Below the pieces are notes generated by a model. It worked only from the letters and a program-made list of their open reading frames with translations. It did not search any database and was not told the origin of the DNA. A stretch of DNA of 64,000 nucleotides, from NCBI GenBank assembly GCA_015056735.1, contig SVFT01000001.1:1-64000 (forward strand), read 5' to 3'. Of the stretch, positions 52,075-58,920 are shown one piece after another. How positions within the stretch are numbered: position 1 is the first letter of the stretch; the number at the start of each line of letters is the position of its first letter. This DNA comes from Lachnospiraceae bacterium (GTDB taxonomy: Bacteria; Bacillota; Clostridia; Lachnospirales; Lachnospiraceae). The position numbers and the translations under genes are program-made.

Positions 52075-52380
52075 ATGGAAAAAACATCTACGTTGAACTT
52101 AAGAGTAAACCCCACTCTAAAGCAGAATGCAGAATCTGTGCTGGGACGTTTGGGAATACCGATGTCGACAGCTGTTGATATGTTTTTAAACCAGATTGTT
52201 TTGGTGGGCGGAATACCTTTCTCCGTAACGTTGCCTAAGGCGCCCGAAAGCATAGATGCTTCTGCAATGAGTGAGGAGCAGATCCATGCTAAGATACAGA
52301 AAGGTTATGAATCCTACAAAGCCGGAAGAACGCAGAATGCTGCAACTGCTTTTGAAAGGTTCAGGGAGAGCCATAGATAA
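52075..52380 (+). CDS. RelB/DinJ-family antitoxin, apparently without toxin
   Basis: A 101-aa protein. The N-terminal ribbon-helix-helix STLNLRVNPTLKQNAESVLGRLGIPMSTAVDMFLNQIV is typical of RelB/DinJ. The C-terminal part should bind a YafQ/RelE toxin. No toxin ORF follows; a TCCGGC hairpin comes 32 bp after the stop. GAGGAG precedes the ATG of MEKTSTL. It may be an orphan that acts in trans, or a relic of a TA pair. Confidence 0.85.
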   Translation: MEKTSTLNLRVNPTLKQNAESVLGRLGIPMSTAVDMFLNQIVLVGGIPFSVTLPKAPESIDASAMSEEQIHAKIQKGYESYKAGRTQNAATAFERFRESHR

Positions 52381-52412
52381 TGGAAAAGTACATTGTTGAA
52401 TAATGGACATTG

Positions 52413-52442
52413 TCCGGCTGTCATATGATGGCCGGTTTTTTG
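52413..52442 (+). terminator. TCCGGC hairpin repeat, copy 3
   Basis: TCCGGCTGTCATATGATGGCCGG followed by TTTTTTG, after the orphan antitoxin gene. Confidence 0.82.
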
Positions 52443-52471
52443 TTCGGAAAGTATCCTTTTGAGCTTCTGTA

Positions 52472-52495
52472 TCGTATATAATGATAGTTACAGAA
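52472..52495 (+). promoter_or_regulatory. Array promoter c
   Basis: TCGTATATAATGATAGTTACAGAAAC: the TCGTATATA block of the array promoters, here merged with a perfect TATAAT (52477-52482) and a GTT-N5-AAC element. It lies upstream of peptide 4. Confidence 0.5.
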
Positions 52496-52522
52496 ACATG
52501 TAAGTGATCCACAGGGGGTGCA

Positions 52523-52669
52523 ATGTTTATGGAAAATAAAGAGATCAAGAGATCCGAAGAACTGCAGGAAGAAGAATTACAGAACGAGCTATCTGACGAA
52601 GAAATGGAGAAGGTAGCCGGCGGGGGCAATTGGATGACCGAATTCTTAGAATGGCTGAAGAATGGTTAA
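52523..52669 (+). CDS. Double-glycine peptide 4, divergent leader
   Basis: A 48-aa precursor not in the track. The leader (MENKEIKRSEELQEEELQNE ... SDEEMEKVAGG) lacks the MELTG start and is acidic. The core GNWMTEFLEWLKNG has spaced aromatic and aliphatic residues and could form a short amphipathic helix. AGGGGG precedes the first ATG (52523); a second ATG at 52529 is possible. It is followed by a secreted-protein gene 50 bp later. Confidence 0.8.
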   Translation: MFMENKEIKRSEELQEEELQNELSDEEMEKVAGGGNWMTEFLEWLKNG

Positions 52670-52718
52670 TGAGATGTTTGGTATGATAGAATAGATATCA
52701 ATTTGAGAGGGGGAGTGT

Positions 52719-53309
52719 ATGAAAAAACGATTGGGAATAGTTTTGGCATTGGCTCTTGCCATGTTGCCTTGTGCGACAGCGTATGCAAAACCGGTGGCAG
52801 CAGGAGGGGACGAGCATTTATATACGCTGATCCAGCCGATCGGCAATAATGCACTGGCGACTTTACCTATACAGGTTAACAATGACAGATATCCGGGGTA
52901 TGTGACCCTTTATATGTCCGGCATCTCAAGGGGATGGGAGACGGGATATGATTCCTCAGTTGTGATCGTATCCGATAACGGCGAGATTTTGGGAGGCCCC
53001 GGTGTAGAGTGTATTGATGGCAAGCCGATTCGGTACATTCGGTATCATGACGGATCGGGCCTGATGGCCAATATCAAAGAAGGATTTGCTGCCACGATCT
53101 ATTTTACCGATTGGGACGGATCGGGCGATCTAAACCCGGCCGGAATTCTTTTGCCGGATGGAAGAATGATCCTTCTTGCCACGAATGATCAGTTAGCGTT
53201 TCTGGAGGGAAACTATACGGAATATACCGAATATGCGGATACTGTGCAGTATGGCGGTACAGAACATACCGGTACATTTAACTTCTGCGTAGATCAGAAG
53301 AATAAGTGA
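52719..53309 (+). CDS. Secreted protein of unknown function, 196 aa
   Basis: A clear signal peptide (MKKRLGIVLALALAMLPCATAYA, cut likely after AYA) and a mature part of about 173 residues rich in Tyr, Gly and Asp. Short turns such as SDNGEILGGPG and FTDWDGSGDLNPAG suggest a beta-sandwich or trypsin-like beta fold, though I see no catalytic triad. GAGAGGGGGAG lies before the ATG. It sits inside the peptide array and its stop overlaps a GAGCCAGG repeat. Confidence 0.75.
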   Translation: MKKRLGIVLALALAMLPCATAYAKPVAAGGDEHLYTLIQPIGNNALATLPIQVNNDRYPGYVTLYMSGISRGWETGYDSSVVIVSDNGEILGGPGVECIDGKPIRYIRYHDGSGLMANIKEGFAATIYFTDWDGSGDLNPAGILLPDGRMILLATNDQLAFLEGNYTEYTEYADTVQYGGTEHTGTFNFCVDQKNK

Positions 53310-53334
53310 GCCAGGGGGACGGGGTGCCTGGTCC
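53307..53334 (+). repeat. GAGCCAGG palindromic repeat, copy 4
   Basis: Identical to copies 1 and 2; its first TGA is the stop codon of the secreted-protein gene. As after copy 3, it is followed by AATAGAGAATCACAGAGGTCTT and here by a GAGGGGGCCTTTTTTT terminator-like end. Confidence 0.75.
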
Positions 53335-53434
53335 AAAACGAATAGAGAATCACAGAGGTCTTCTCATTACTGAGGGGGCCTTTTTTTCGTTGGCGGAGAA
53401 CTGCGGATACGGTATAATATTTTCTGTAATAATG

Positions 53435-53474
53435 TTGTATTGCAGGGCGTTGTTTCGTATATAGTTTTGGAACC
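53435..53474 (+). promoter_or_regulatory. Array promoter d
   Basis: TTGTAT (53435-53440), 17 bp, TATATA (53458-53463), then GTTTTGGAAC. A further TATAAT lies at about 53413. About 100 bp including this promoter and the start of peptide 5 are repeated at 55.77-55.92 kb. Confidence 0.65.
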
Positions 53475-53500
53475 AAAAATGAGTATATGGGGGAATGCAA

Positions 53501-53644
53501 ATGGATCAGAAGGATAAGAGGAATAATCAGGAAATCGGCGTTAAGCCTGATGAGATGCTAACGGACGAAGAGCTAAACCAGGTGGCCGGCGGATGCGGAG
53601 AGCAACAAGCTGCTGACGATAGTTATGCACTTGCGGCAGGTTAG
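53501..53644 (+). CDS. Double-glycine peptide 5, MDQKDKRN-type leader
   Basis: A 47-aa precursor not in the track. The short leader MDQKDKRNNQEIGVKPDEML ... TDEELNQVAGG is a second leader class, shared with peptides 11 and 14. Core: CGEQQAADDSYALAAG, with one cysteine at position 1 right after the predicted cut. GGGGGA lies eight bases before the ATG. Confidence 0.82.
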   Translation: MDQKDKRNNQEIGVKPDEMLTDEELNQVAGGCGEQQAADDSYALAAG

Positions 53645-53695
53645 TCGTTTTCTGTAAATAATTGAACTGTAAATGAGCGTTTGGGAGATGTACAC

Positions 53696-53851
53696 ATGAA
53701 CTTATTCAGAAAAGATAAAGACGAGACCAAGAAGGAAGTAAGCCCGGTAGACACAAAGGCCTCTGAAACACTGACAGACGATGATTTGGATCAGGTGGCG
53801 GGCGGAGGTCTGATTAAACCATCTAATACTCGTGAAATGCTCATCAGATAA
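53696..53851 (+). CDS. Double-glycine peptide 6, MNLFRKDKDE-type leader
   Basis: A 51-aa precursor not in the track. Third leader class: MNLFRKDKDETKKEVSPVDT ... LTDDDLDQVAGG. Core GLIKPSNTREMLIR. TTGGGAG precedes the ATG. The sequence from its GG codons through the start of peptide 7 is duplicated at 56.02-56.15 kb, where the leader is missing. Confidence 0.82.
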   Translation: MNLFRKDKDETKKEVSPVDTKASETLTDDDLDQVAGGGLIKPSNTREMLIR

Positions 53852-53881
53852 CAACATAATCTATCGAGGGAGGAATTCTGT

Positions 53882-54061
53882 ATGAAGCTAACAGGAAAAC
53901 TCAAAGAGCAAGTTGAACAGGCCGGCGATAAGGCAGAGGCTAAAGAAATGATTGCCGAAGCTGGCATGGAATTAGCAGATAAAGAACTGGATCAGGCTGC
54001 AGGTGGTATGGATCTAGGCTCATCATGGATTGAGAAAGGAACAAGCGTATATCTTCTCTGA
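53882..54061 (+). CDS. Double-glycine peptide 7, Nif11-like leader
   Basis: A 59-aa precursor not in the track. Leader MKLTGKLKEQVEQAGDKAEA ... LADKELDQAAGG, with Ala in place of the usual Val before Ala-Gly-Gly. Core MDLGSSWIEKGTSVYLL, rather hydrophobic. CGAGGGAGG precedes the ATG. Confidence 0.82.
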   Translation: MKLTGKLKEQVEQAGDKAEAKEMIAEAGMELADKELDQAAGGMDLGSSWIEKGTSVYLL

Positions 54062-54103
54062 TACACCATATATTTGTGTTATAGAATCACAGGAGGAAGC
54101 AGA

Positions 54104-54259
54104 ATGGAGCTTACAGGAGATCTGAAGAAGCAGGTTGAACAGGCCAACGATAAGGCAGAGGCCAAGAAAGCTATTGAAGAAGCTGGCATGCTTCTGACAG
54201 ATGAAGAGATGGATCAGGTGAGCGGCGGAATGTCGCCAATCAACACCAAAGTTTACTAG
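54104..54259 (+). CDS. Double-glycine peptide 8, Nif11-like leader
   Basis: A 51-aa precursor. Leader ends LTDEEMDQVSGG; the core MSPINTKVY is only nine residues. AGGAGG lies before the ATG; I drop the ten extra N-terminal residues of the track ORF. Short enough to be a signal peptide after cutting. Confidence 0.82.
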   Translation: MELTGDLKKQVEQANDKAEAKKAIEEAGMLLTDEEMDQVSGGMSPINTKVY

Positions 54260-54310
54260 TGCCAATCCTCGGATTTCTGTATGAGTCCGGGAAGCACAGG
54301 GGGTATTCAC

Positions 54311-54496
54311 ATGAAACTTACAGAAGATTTGAAGAAACAAGTTGAACAGGCCAAGACCAAGGAAGAAGCTCTGAAAATCATTGAGCAGGCAGGCATAGAA
54401 TTAACAGACGAAGAGTTGGATCAGGTAGCAGGCGGTGGCTTGTTTAGCAGTCTTTTTGTCGATTGGCCCGTTGATTTCAGTAGTGCGAGCGGCTGA
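54311..54496 (+). CDS. Double-glycine peptide 9, Nif11-like leader
   Basis: A 61-aa precursor. Leader MKLTEDLKKQVEQAKTKEEA ... LTDEELDQVAGG, core GLFSSLFVDWPVDFSSASG, the longest and most hydrophobic core. CAGGGGG lies nine bases upstream. The 5' region contains an incomplete CTCGG-type hairpin without T-run. Confidence 0.82.
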   Translation: MKLTEDLKKQVEQAKTKEEALKIIEQAGIELTDEELDQVAGGGLFSSLFVDWPVDFSSASG

Positions 54497-54587
54497 CGAT
54501 GATCTGGATCTGGTAGCCAATATGATACTTTTTACAGAATCATCCTCGGATTTCTGTATAAGTTCGGGAAGTATAGGAGGAAGCAAG

Positions 54588-54761
54588 ATGGAACTTACAG
54601 GCAAACTGAAAGAGCAGGTTGAGCAGGCTAAAGATAAAGCAGATGCTAAGAAAATCATAGAAGAAGCCGGAATGCGTTTGAACGATGAAGAACTTGCTCT
54701 TGTTGTGGGCGGTATTAGCGATAGCGGCTCGGCGACAATATCGCGGGTTGGTCGTTATTGA
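54588..54761 (+). CDS. Double-glycine peptide 10, Nif11-like leader
   Basis: A 57-aa precursor, near-twin of peptide 2. Leader ends LNDEELALVVGG, core ISDSGSATISRVGRY. Relative to peptide 2 the leader has two silent changes early on, while all six changes near the cut site and in the core alter the protein. AGGAGG precedes the ATG. Confidence 0.82.
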   Translation: MELTGKLKEQVEQAKDKADAKKIIEEAGMRLNDEELALVVGGISDSGSATISRVGRY

Positions 54762-54806
54762 ACCATGTAATAGTGGAACCGAAAATGAGCACATGGGGGA
54801 ATACAA

Positions 54807-54956
54807 ATGGATCAGAAAGATAACAGAAACGAGCATGAGATCAAGGAATTTGCCGGTGTAAAGCCGGATGAGATGCTCACAGATGAGGAGCTTGGGATGA
54901 TAAGTGCAGGCGGAAATGTGGACCTATTGGCTGAGCGCAAAAAGGATGATCGCTAA
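54807..54956 (+). CDS. Double-glycine peptide 11, MDQKDKRN-type leader
   Basis: A 49-aa precursor not in the track. Leader MDQKDNRNEHEIKEFAGVKP ... LTDEELGMISAGG differs at the cut site (Ile-Ser-Ala-Gly-Gly). Core NVDLLAERKKDDR, highly charged. GGGGGA before the ATG. The tag TAGTGGAACCGAAAATGAG upstream is shared with peptide 3. Confidence 0.8.
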   Translation: MDQKDNRNEHEIKEFAGVKPDEMLTDEELGMISAGGNVDLLAERKKDDR

Positions 54957-54979
54957 ACAGATCTCTGTAAAATCGACTG

Positions 54980-55018
54980 TAGCATTCCGGGCGTTTGTTG
55001 CGTATATAGTTCTATAAC
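54980..55018 (+). promoter_or_regulatory. Array promoter e
   Basis: TAGCAT at -35 distance, 17 bp, TATATA (55003-55008), then GTTCTATAAC. It precedes peptide 12. Confidence 0.55.
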
Positions 55019-55042
55019 AGAAAACTGATGGAGGGGTAGGAA

Positions 55043-55195
55043 ATGGAACTTACAGGAGAACTGAAAAAACAGGTAGAGCAGGCCAAAGATAAAACTGAGG
55101 CAAAGGAAATGATCGCTAAAGCTGGAATGCAATTGACCGACGAAGAACTGGACCAGGTTGCGGGTGGAAAAAAGATCCATTTTCGAAATGCTTAG
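55043..55195 (+). CDS. Double-glycine peptide 12, Nif11-like leader
   Basis: A 50-aa precursor not in the track. Leader MELTGELKKQVEQAKDKTEA ... LTDEELDQVAGG, core KKIHFRNA, only eight residues and basic. GGAGGGG lies before the ATG. Confidence 0.82.
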   Translation: MELTGELKKQVEQAKDKTEAKEMIAKAGMQLTDEELDQVAGGKKIHFRNA

Positions 55196-55214
55196 ATAAC
55201 AGGAGAATACACAC

Positions 55215-55277
55215 ATGAATCTTTTCAAAAAACGAAGTATTTATGTTACAGAAGCGATACAGGAGGTGCTTATATGA
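55215..55277 (+). CDS. Mini-ORF, start of a lost peptide gene
   Basis: MNLFKKRSIYVTEAIQEVLI, 20 aa. The first residues match the MNLFRKDKDE leader class of peptide 6 and the upstream GGAGAATACACACATG is also similar, but no GG region follows. It overlaps the ATG of peptide 13 (ATGA), so it may serve only as a coupling ORF after a deletion. Confidence 0.4.
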   Translation: MNLFKKRSIYVTEAIQEVLI

Positions 55278-55456
55278 AATTTACAGATGAACTTAAGAAG
55301 AAAATCGACACTGCGGCATCAGAGAAGGAAGTAAAGGATATCCTTGAAAATGTCAAGGGGGGGGCGGAGGCCGCAGGCTTAATCCTTGACGACGAGGAGC
55401 TGGATCAGGCGTCAGGTGGGGCTTCATCGATGAAAGCGTACCAAAGAGGGCGCTAA
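55274..55456 (+). CDS. Double-glycine peptide 13, lengthened leader
   Basis: A 60-aa precursor. The leader MKFTDELKKKIDTAASEKEV ... LDDEELDQASGG is diverged and has an additional internal GG (NVKGGAEAAG, about residues 28-32). Core ASSMKAYQRGR after the second GG. CAGGAGG precedes the ATG. It is translationally linked to the mini-ORF. Confidence 0.8.
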   Translation: MKFTDELKKKIDTAASEKEVKDILENVKGGAEAAGLILDDEELDQASGGASSMKAYQRGR

Positions 55457-55836
55457 AGAGAGGGTTTGAAAAAATATCTGTAAATTAGATAACACCACAG
55501 TTATAAAGGTCTTCTATGATAAAATCAATTATCATAAGGAGACCAATGTATAGCCTGCCATCATCGGTGCCGGGATGAGATCAGATAATGTGGTGTATGA
55601 AGAGGCAGCCAGGAGAATATCAAAACTGTACGGATCATCAAAAAATAATAGTCGATTGGTTGCGTATATACATACAACGAGAACTATACTGCATTGCTCA
55701 ACATGAAACAGGGTTCTAAATGAATAATGGATTTAAGAGGCTTTCTCATCGCAGAGTGGGCCTCTTTTTCATTGGCGGAGAACTGCGGATACGGTATAAT
55801 ATTTTCTGTAAGAATGTTGTGTTGCAGGGCAGCGTT
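55457..55836. other. Gap between peptides 13 and 14
   Basis: This 380-bp stretch has a strong hairpin at about 55507-55545 (GGTCT..TATGATAA..TTATCATA..AGACC). A GCGTATATA element lies near 55672 without a recognisable peptide behind it. A 43-codon ORF (55575-55706, MRSDNVVYEEAARRISKLYG...) has no convincing ribosome site. A GAGGCTTTCTCAT...GGGCCTCTTTTTC terminator-like end lies near 55735-55772, and a TATAAT near 55797. I cannot support a gene here. Confidence 0.5.
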
Positions 55837-55856
55837 TCGTATATAGTTTTGGAACC
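55817..55856 (+). promoter_or_regulatory. Array promoter g
   Basis: TTGTGT (55817-55822), 17 bp, TATATA (55840-55845), then GTTTTGGAAC. Nearly identical to promoter d including flanks, which points to a recent duplication. Confidence 0.65.
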
Positions 55857-55882
55857 AAAAATGAGCACATGGGGGAATACAA

Positions 55883-56023
55883 ATGGATCAGAAAGATAAG
55901 CGGAATGAACAGGAAATCAAAGAAGCTGTCGGTGTAAAGCCGGATGAGAAGCTTACGGATAATGAGCTGGATGAGGCTTCAGGCGGCATAGAGCACGAGT
56001 ATCAACATGAGTATAACTGGTAG
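55883..56023 (+). CDS. Double-glycine peptide 14, MDQKDKRN-type leader
   Basis: A 46-aa precursor not in the track. Leader MDQKDKRNEQEIKEAVGVKP ... LTDNELDEASGG, core IEHEYQHEYNW with two His and two Tyr. The TGG-TAG ending arises where the sequence joins a relic of peptide 6 (GGTAGCGGGCGGAGGT); this junction gave the ORF its stop codon. GGGGGA precedes the ATG. Confidence 0.8.
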   Translation: MDQKDKRNEQEIKEAVGVKPDEKLTDNELDEASGGIEHEYQHEYNW

Positions 56024-56106
56024 CGGGCGGAGGTCCGATTAAACCATCTAATACTCGTGAAATGCCCATCAGATAACAACATAATCTATCGAGGGAGGAA
56101 TTCTGT
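56024..56106 (+). pseudogene. Leaderless relic of peptide 6 core and spacer
   Basis: GTAGCGGGCGGAGGTCCGATTAAACC and what follows repeats 53.80-53.88 kb with a few changes and would encode VAGG-GPIKPSNTREMPIR in frame with nothing upstream. Homology begins at the double-glycine codons. Confidence 0.75.
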
Positions 56107-56270
56107 ATGAAGCTAACAGGAAAACTCAAAGAGCAAGTTGAACAGGCCGAGAACATGGCGGAAGCAAAAAGGTAATCGAAGATGCGGGCATGCTTCTGAA
56201 CGACGAAGAACTGGATAAAGTAACAGGGGGCGGCGCAACTTCCAGACGATCCAGGTCTAAGGGCAGATGA
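56107..56270 (+). pseudogene. Double-glycine peptide 15, frameshifted
   Basis: Starts MKLTGKLKEQVEQAENMAEA and then meets TAA because the tract GCAAAAAGG has one A too few. Restoring one A gives KKVIEDAGMLLNDEELDKV-TGG and the core GATSRRSRSKGR with stop at 56268-56270. The first part is duplicated from peptide 7. AGGGAGG precedes the ATG. Confidence 0.8.
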
Positions 56271-56286
56271 CAGATTTGATCTAGCT

Positions 56287-56318
56287 TCCGGCTGTCATAT
56301 GATGGCCGGATTTTTTAT
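56287..56318 (+). terminator. TCCGGC hairpin repeat, copy 4
   Basis: TCCGGCTGTCATATGATGGCCGGA followed by TTTTTTATT; it closes the peptide array. Confidence 0.85.
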
Positions 56319-56402
56319 TACAGAAACTCTATTTCCGATCACTCAAATGTGATATTATTTTTCTATAAGTGTCTATGGGGATAATTGAACACAGGGGGAT
56401 TT

Positions 56403-57598
56403 ATGAGGAATTCTGTAAAAAGACGCCTGACATCCTTTTGAGCGTCGTACTGCTTGCTGATATGCCCGGCGGAACATATGCTAAGGAGAGCGCGGCGAAG
56501 TCGATGAAACTCTCGCAGATCGAGGGAACCGTCAGCGTGACAAACGGCGTCGGGAAGAAACTGCCGGCTTTTGCCGAGATGAAGCTTTCCAACGGCTATC
56601 ATATCGATACGGCGCGTGCAAGCTATGCCTGGATCAATCTGGACGATGCCAAGACCGCCAAGATGAACGAGTGCTCCAACGTGGATATCTCTGAGCAGAA
56701 TGATGATCTGGAGCTGCGCCTTAACAGTGGCGACATCCTGGTCAGTGTTACAGAGAAAATCCCGCGAAACGCCACAATGAAGATCCGAACCGGCACAACG
56801 GTTACCGGCATCACGGGTACGCTGGTTGGCTTTTCTGTAATAGATGAGAATCACTCCCGCGCGCTCATGCTGGAAGGAAGCGCTGAGAGCCGCATCACAG
56901 ACCCGATCTTTGGTCAGACCAAGACGGCTACGCTAAGAAGCGGCCAGGTGGCGGATTTCTATACTTACGGTACGTCCCATGAAGGTGATAAGTGCGACAT
57001 CGTGATCCGTGCGCTGACACATGAGGATATCAGTGGTTATATCGCTATGGAGATTGCTCGCGATCCGTCCATGGCACTTAGGATAAAAGCAGCGAACTTA
57101 GGCCTTGATGTAGATGCAATCGTACAGAATGCCCCCGGCCTGCAGCTCCTTAGCAGACAGGCTATCGATGCGGCCATTCAGGAAGCAAGGACGGAGGAGA
57201 CGGTCACAAAAGCCGTGCATCCCCTGTTTGAAGACCCGAAGCCTGTAGAGAGCTCTCATCACAGCCATCACCACAGGCACCACCATGATGATGACGATTC
57301 GAGTAGTTCTGCATCAAATACTTCCGGTGGAAACAACAATTCCGGGACAGGTGGTAATCAGGGCGGCGGTAGTACAACTTGTCCGGTCACTGGAGGTGCG
57401 CATAACTGGACGGATCATGATAACTATGTGGGAGCTGCACCACCCTTCCAGGGCGCGGTATACACTGTTCAAGTCACCTGTCAAAGCTGCCATGCAACGG
57501 AGACGCATGAAGTTGAGATAACAGCAACTAACAACAAATTTGCCGGATTTGGTTGGACTTGCCATACGTGCAACGATAATAATTTACCTTGGCCGTAA
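56403..57598 (+). CDS. FecR-domain secreted protein with frameshifted signal peptide
   Basis: CACAGGGGGATTT followed by ATG (56403) starts MRNSVKRRLTSF and then hits TGA. With one more T in the TTTT tract at 56436-56439 it would read through as MRNSVKRRLTSFLSVVLLAD and on into the long ORF, giving a normal signal peptide. The mature part has a FecR-like beta domain (about 50-185; GTVSVTNGVGKKLP, MKIRTGTTVTGITGTLVGF), a His/Asp/Ser-rich linker (HHSHHHRHHHDDDD) and a C-terminal Cys-rich module (CQSCHATETHEVE, CHTCNDNNLPWP). The track ORF from 56369 has no signal peptide and is unlikely to be the true start. Phase variation, decay or a sequencing error are all possible. Confidence 0.7.
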
Positions 57599-57627
57599 CC
57601 AAACCAGCACACATATTTTCACAGAAT

Positions 57628-57668
57628 CATCCTCGGATTTCAGCGATGAGGTCCGGGGATTTTTTTCT
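57628..57668 (+). terminator. ATCCTCGGAT-type terminator repeat, copy 3
   Basis: ATCATCCTCGGATTTCAGCGATGAGGTCCGGGGATTTTTTT, almost the same sequence as at 40632-40668; it ends the FecR-protein gene. From here to 57930 I see only short unsupported ORFs. Confidence 0.75.
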
Positions 57669-57930
57669 GCGTTGGCGTTTACAGGTCGGATTTTTGGACA
57701 AAAAAAAAGGCTCTGGGCCCTCCGTTTATTCACAGTGGGTCGGAACTTTCTTATACCTATATGATAACAGAACGACCAGGAAAGTCAATCTGTTAAGGTT
57801 GGACTACCTGCCATATTTTATCAAACAATACAGTATGGTTCATCTTGACAAAACGTGGATTTTACTGCATAATAAAGACAAATCAGGAAACTGATTGGGG
57901 CTGACCGAAAGGTCCGGGTCCACCGACAGG

Positions 57931-57957
57931 CGCTGGGAACCGGCGCCATTTTTTTGT
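57931..57957 (+). terminator. Terminator-like hairpin
   Basis: GGCGC-tgggaaccg-GCGCC followed by ATTTTTTTG. It lies about 40 bp before the DUF3800 gene, although no gene clearly ends into it. Confidence 0.55.
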
Positions 57958-57994
57958 TTAAATAATATATACAGGAGCAATACAAGTTTTATCA

Positions 57995-58678
57995 ATGAAT
58001 GGACCTAAGATACTAAGCTGCTTTGTTGATGAGACCGGAGATTTTGGGGCATATGATTCACGGTGCCCATACTATATGGTATCTGTGGTTCTACATAATC
58101 AAAGTGATCCGATTGAAAAGCAAATATCCGGCATGGAACAATACCTTTCAGATCTAGGGTACCCACATCATGCATTGCATGCCGGGCCCTTAGTGAGGCG
58201 AGAGGCTGATTACAATGACATGTTGGTGGAAAAACGAAGGAAGCTTTTTAATCTTCTCTTCAATTTTGCCAGGAAAGTTCCTATACATTATTTTTGTGTT
58301 AAGGTCAAAAAGTCGGAATGTAAGGATTCAGATGAGTTGGATGCCAGACTAACAAAGGCGATCAAGAGCGAAATTCAAAAGAATGATTCGTTCTGGTCTT
58401 CTTTTGACAAGATAATCTTGTATTATGATAACGGACAAAAGGCATTAAAACGAGTGCTGAATATCACGTTCAACAGTCTCTTCTCTGACGTAGAGGTTCG
58501 AAAGGTAACTCCTTCGGACTATAGGTTATTTCAAGTTGCAGATCTTTTTTGCACGTTGGAATTGATCAACTCAAAGATTGAATTAGGTATGTTTTCTAAT
58601 TCAGAGCATGAATTCTTCCACGGCCAGCATGGATTTAAAAAAGACTATTGGCGAAAAGTGGAAAAAATGAAATTATAG
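57995..58678 (+). CDS. DUF3800 domain protein, 227 aa
   Basis: The N-terminal LSCFVDETGDFG and C-terminal FQVADLFCTLELI are the two acidic motifs of DUF3800, an RNase H-like family often found in mobile or defence contexts but without a settled role. Length is typical. AGGAG lies about 17 bases from the ATG, a poor distance, so the start is uncertain. AT content is high. It stands alone between two terminator-like hairpins, which suggests a separately acquired cargo gene. Confidence 0.82.
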   Translation: MNGPKILSCFVDETGDFGAYDSRCPYYMVSVVLHNQSDPIEKQISGMEQYLSDLGYPHHALHAGPLVRREADYNDMLVEKRRKLFNLLFNFARKVPIHYFCVKVKKSECKDSDELDARLTKAIKSEIQKNDSFWSSFDKIILYYDNGQKALKRVLNITFNSLFSDVEVRKVTPSDYRLFQVADLFCTLELINSKIELGMFSNSEHEFFHGQHGFKKDYWRKVEKMKL

Positions 58679-58702
58679 CTGGTGAAATTGTTAGCAGAGA
58701 TT

Positions 58703-58740
58703 TCCGGCTGTCATTTGATGGCCGGATTTTCTTTTTTTCC
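58703..58740 (+). terminator. TCCGGC hairpin repeat, copy 5
   Basis: TCCGGCTGTCATTTGATGGCCGGATTTTCTTTTTTT after the DUF3800 gene. The inner CATATG has become CATTTG while the stem is unchanged. Confidence 0.82.
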
Positions 58741-58793
58741 TGTTAGCCATCGCTAACTAAAAAACTACGTTTGTACTACGATTGACGGCCGCG

Positions 58794-58844
58794 CTTTGCC
58801 ACACTTTGCCAGGCTTTGCCATTTGTGCCTGATTTCTGTATAAT
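58794..58844 (+). promoter_or_regulatory. Promoter with three phased CTTTGCCA repeats
   Basis: CTTTGCCA occurs at 58794, 58804 and 58814, exactly 10 bp apart. The third copy supplies the -35 TTGCCA (58816-58821), followed by 17 bp and TATAAT (58839-58844). One-helical-turn spacing suggests binding of a regulator on one face of the DNA. It drives the phosphatase-carboxypeptidase pair. Confidence 0.6.
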
Positions 58845-58920
58845 AAGAGGGTGTCCGGCGTAAGTGGCAAAAAGGCGCATAATCGGGCATATTCCGGCAT
58901 TTTGGGAAGGGAAAAATTTG

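Noticed and set aside
55575-55706. 43-codon ORF (MRSDNVVYEEAARRISKLYG...)
   Set aside because: No ribosome site and it runs through an array promoter-like element; left as part of the described gap.
57589-57894. 101-aa ORF overlapping the terminator after the FecR gene
   Set aside because: It crosses a terminator hairpin, has no ribosome site, and its composition is not gene-like.
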